This document shows, in pieces, positions 5,627-6,866 of a DNA stretch of 6,866 nucleotides. Source of the DNA: JBDTMC01 sp039934475 (GTDB lineage: Bacteria > Acidobacteriota > Terriglobia > Bryobacterales > Bryobacteraceae); assembly GCA_039934475.1 (NCBI GenBank), contig JBDTMC010000428.1, forward strand, positions 1 through 6,866, given 5' to 3'. Under the pieces are notes generated by a model. That model had not been told where the DNA came from. It did no database searches and saw nothing but the letters and a program-made list of their open reading frames with translations. The translations under genes were made by a program, and so were the position numbers. Positions within the stretch are counted from its first letter, which is position 1; the number at the start of each line of letters is the position of its first letter.

Positions 5627-6866
5627 TGCGTCTCCTTGGCGACTGCTTCGGTTCGCCATACCGTGCGAATGTTCAGGCGACCGCGCGCTCCTGAACCTCC
5701 GATGACTACAAATACATTGCGCGCGCCAGGCAAGTGACTTCGCGCCCGAGTCGCCAAACTCTGGTTCGGAGCCAGCCTCCAGTTCTCCAATACACCGAAC
5801 GTGCCCGCTTCCATCAGGTGGGCCTTTACCGCGCCCCGCTTGCCAGGAAACTCAATCTCGGTCAGCTCGAAACCGACCAGCATGGCGCCGGTCACGCGGT
5901 CCAGTTCCAAGTACGAGATACGCCCTGTCACAGCGGCGTTCTTCGGTATCACAATGTCCTTCTTCTGCTTACAATCCCGGGCCACCTTGCCAAAAAACTG
6001 GTCTCCAATGACGGCCTCAGACAAAGCGGGCGCCTTTTCAATGTACACTTCCAGATCGAGCGCGGCCGGAACATCGAACTCCGTGGTAACCACCGGCGTC
6101 GGCGCGTTACCCGACGGAGGATCGTCAAAAACCAGCGTCGATTCCCCGCTGTACTGGCGGCAACTGGAAAGCTGCACGCGGTTGCGGCTTTCATTGCCCA
6201 ACAGATCGAGCATCACCATCTCAGAGGCGCTGGGCAACAGATAGTCGCTATCTCCGATTCGCACCCGCCCATACTCCATGGAGTCGGAAGTGCTTGAAAT
6301 CGGGACATTGGCGGGGATCTCGGTGGCAATCACCTCAAGCCGAATCAGATCGAGCGTCTGCGCATCCACCCAGAATGATCCGTGGTAAGCAGCGATGCCA
6401 GTCTGCACGCCCACACGCAGGCCCAGTCCGCTGCTCAGTCGCGGTACACGATACTCAAACCGAATGGTGTTGCGGCCTTCTCGCACTTCCTTGCCGGCGT
6501 AGGTGAACAAGGCGCCGCCGCCAGTGAAGACAGCTTTAGCGTGGAGTGCGAAATTGCCGTTGCCGATGGCGCCGCCTGTGACCATTTCGCTCAGTTCGCG
6601 TTCCTCGAATTTCCGCTCTCCGGGCCACGCGAACAGTTCCTTGCCCCCTGCCAGCGCCACCTCCAGGCGAACGGTGTCCACCAGCTGCCAGCGCTTGGAA
6701 GGCTTCAGCCTTTGGGAACGCTCAATGATCTGCGTGCAAGTGTAGTTGGGCAGGCCGGAGAGGTTCTCACGCATTTTCTCTTTGATGCGCGCGAGCAGAA
6801 GAACTTCGGGCGGCAGGGTGGGCGATTCCGGCGGAGATTGACATAGCCCCGCCGTCGCCAGCAACA
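5623..6866 (-). CDS. Uncharacterised, probably exported acidobacterial-type protein (5' end outside window)
   Basis: The frame is open to the right edge, so the gene is 5'-incomplete; at least 413 residues are visible. The first codon usable as a start in the window is TTG at 6864, and the codon before it is NTG with its first base missing. The visible opening (Leu-Leu-Ala-Thr-Ala-Gly-Leu-Cys) looks like the tail of a signal peptide, implying a start further upstream. Counting from that TTG, residues 21-50 hold a charged helix and LPNYTCTQIIERS, which I recall from secreted Acidobacteria hypotheticals. The middle (about 55-265) is predicted beta-rich by pattern, with GNFALHAKAVF at 103-113 and YHGSFWVD at 160-167. 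Residues 280-350 (VIGDQFFGKV, IVIPKNAAVTGRI, GFELTEIEF) resemble a small beta-barrel segment common in such proteins. The end has VWRTEA. Cysteines at 43, 235 and 298 could form disulfides after export. I know no enzymatic motif here. Its stop overlaps the GH88 start, so the two are co-translated and may be functionally linked. Confidence 0.85.
   Translation of the reverse strand, partial: LLATAGLCQSPPESPTLPPEVLLLARIKEKMRENLSGLPNYTCTQIIERSQRLKPSKRWQLVDTVRLEVALAGGKELFAWPGERKFEERELSEMVTGGAIGNGNFALHAKAVFTGGGALFTYAGKEVREGRNTIRFEYRVPRLSSGLGLRVGVQTGIAAYHGSFWVDAQTLDLIRLEVIATEIPANVPISSTSDSMEYGRVRIGDSDYLLPSASEMVMLDLLGNESRNRVQLSSCRQYSGESTLVFDDPPSGNAPTPVVTTEFDVPAALDLEVYIEKAPALSEAVIGDQFFGKVARDCKQKKDIVIPKNAAVTGRISYLELDRVTGAMLVGFELTEIEFPGKRGAVKAHLMEAGTFGVLENWRLAPNQSLATRARSHLPGARNVFVVIGGSGARGRLNIRTVWRTEAVAKETQ
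5632..5637 (-). promoter_or_regulatory. Shine-Dalgarno AAGGAG that fixes the GTG start of the GH88 gene
   Basis: Minus-strand AAGGAG sits inside the last codons of the upstream gene, 5 nt before GTG at 5624-5626. The GTG shares GTGA with the upstream TGA (5623-5625). This spacing is near ideal, while the in-frame ATG at 5659 would need a 37-nt overlap and adds 11 residues without family motifs. Confidence 0.75.

Noticed and set aside
5734..6297. 187-codon plus-strand open frame opposite the uncharacterised protein
   Set aside because: The minus-strand frame is open across the whole region, couples to GH88 and has family-like segments; the plus-strand product is Arg/His/Gln-rich without motifs.

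Overview
The window is GC-rich, densely coding bacterial DNA in which all five genes lie on the minus strand. Gene content points to a soil-type Acidobacterium of the Solibacter/Bryobacter (Bryobacterales) kind. Paired DUF1501 and DUF1549/DUF1553 'planctomycete-type cytochrome' genes are abundant in Planctomycetes, Verrucomicrobia and Solibacter-like Acidobacteria. The upstream gene also has the 'LPNYTC...IER' opening and 'WRT' ending that I associate with secreted acidobacterial hypothetical proteins. The taxonomic call is inference from remembered family traits, not from a search.

In transcription order (right to left) the layout is: (1) an uncharacterised, probably exported protein, 5623-6866, whose 5' end lies outside the window; (2) a family GH88 unsaturated glucuronyl hydrolase, 4472-5626, starting at a GTG that overlaps gene 1's stop by 4 nt; (3) a complete 795-residue secreted c-type cytochrome protein with PSCyt1, DUF1549 and DUF1553 domains, 2051-4438; (4) a 460-residue DUF1501 protein with a twin-arginine leader, 663-2045; (5) the first 212 residues of a second PSCyt1/DUF1549 protein, 1-637, running off the left edge. 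The spacings are -4, 33, 5 and 25 nt, so this looks like one operon. Its promoter and terminator lie outside the window. No stretch over 300 nt is without a gene, and I see no RNA gene, mobile element, CRISPR array or internal terminator.

A possible working picture: GH88 has no signal peptide and should act in the cytoplasm on unsaturated uronyl oligosaccharides made by polysaccharide lyases. The other products carry export signals or look exported, and would act in the periplasm or at the cell surface. The DUF1501 protein belongs to the alkaline-phosphatase-like fold group, and the cytochrome proteins have CxxCH haem sites. The set may be a small uronic-acid polysaccharide utilisation operon in which an envelope haem-protein/DUF1501 pair works upstream of a cytoplasmic uronyl hydrolase. 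That link is inferred from gene order alone; neither DUF1501 nor DUF1549/DUF1553 has a settled biochemical role that I know of.
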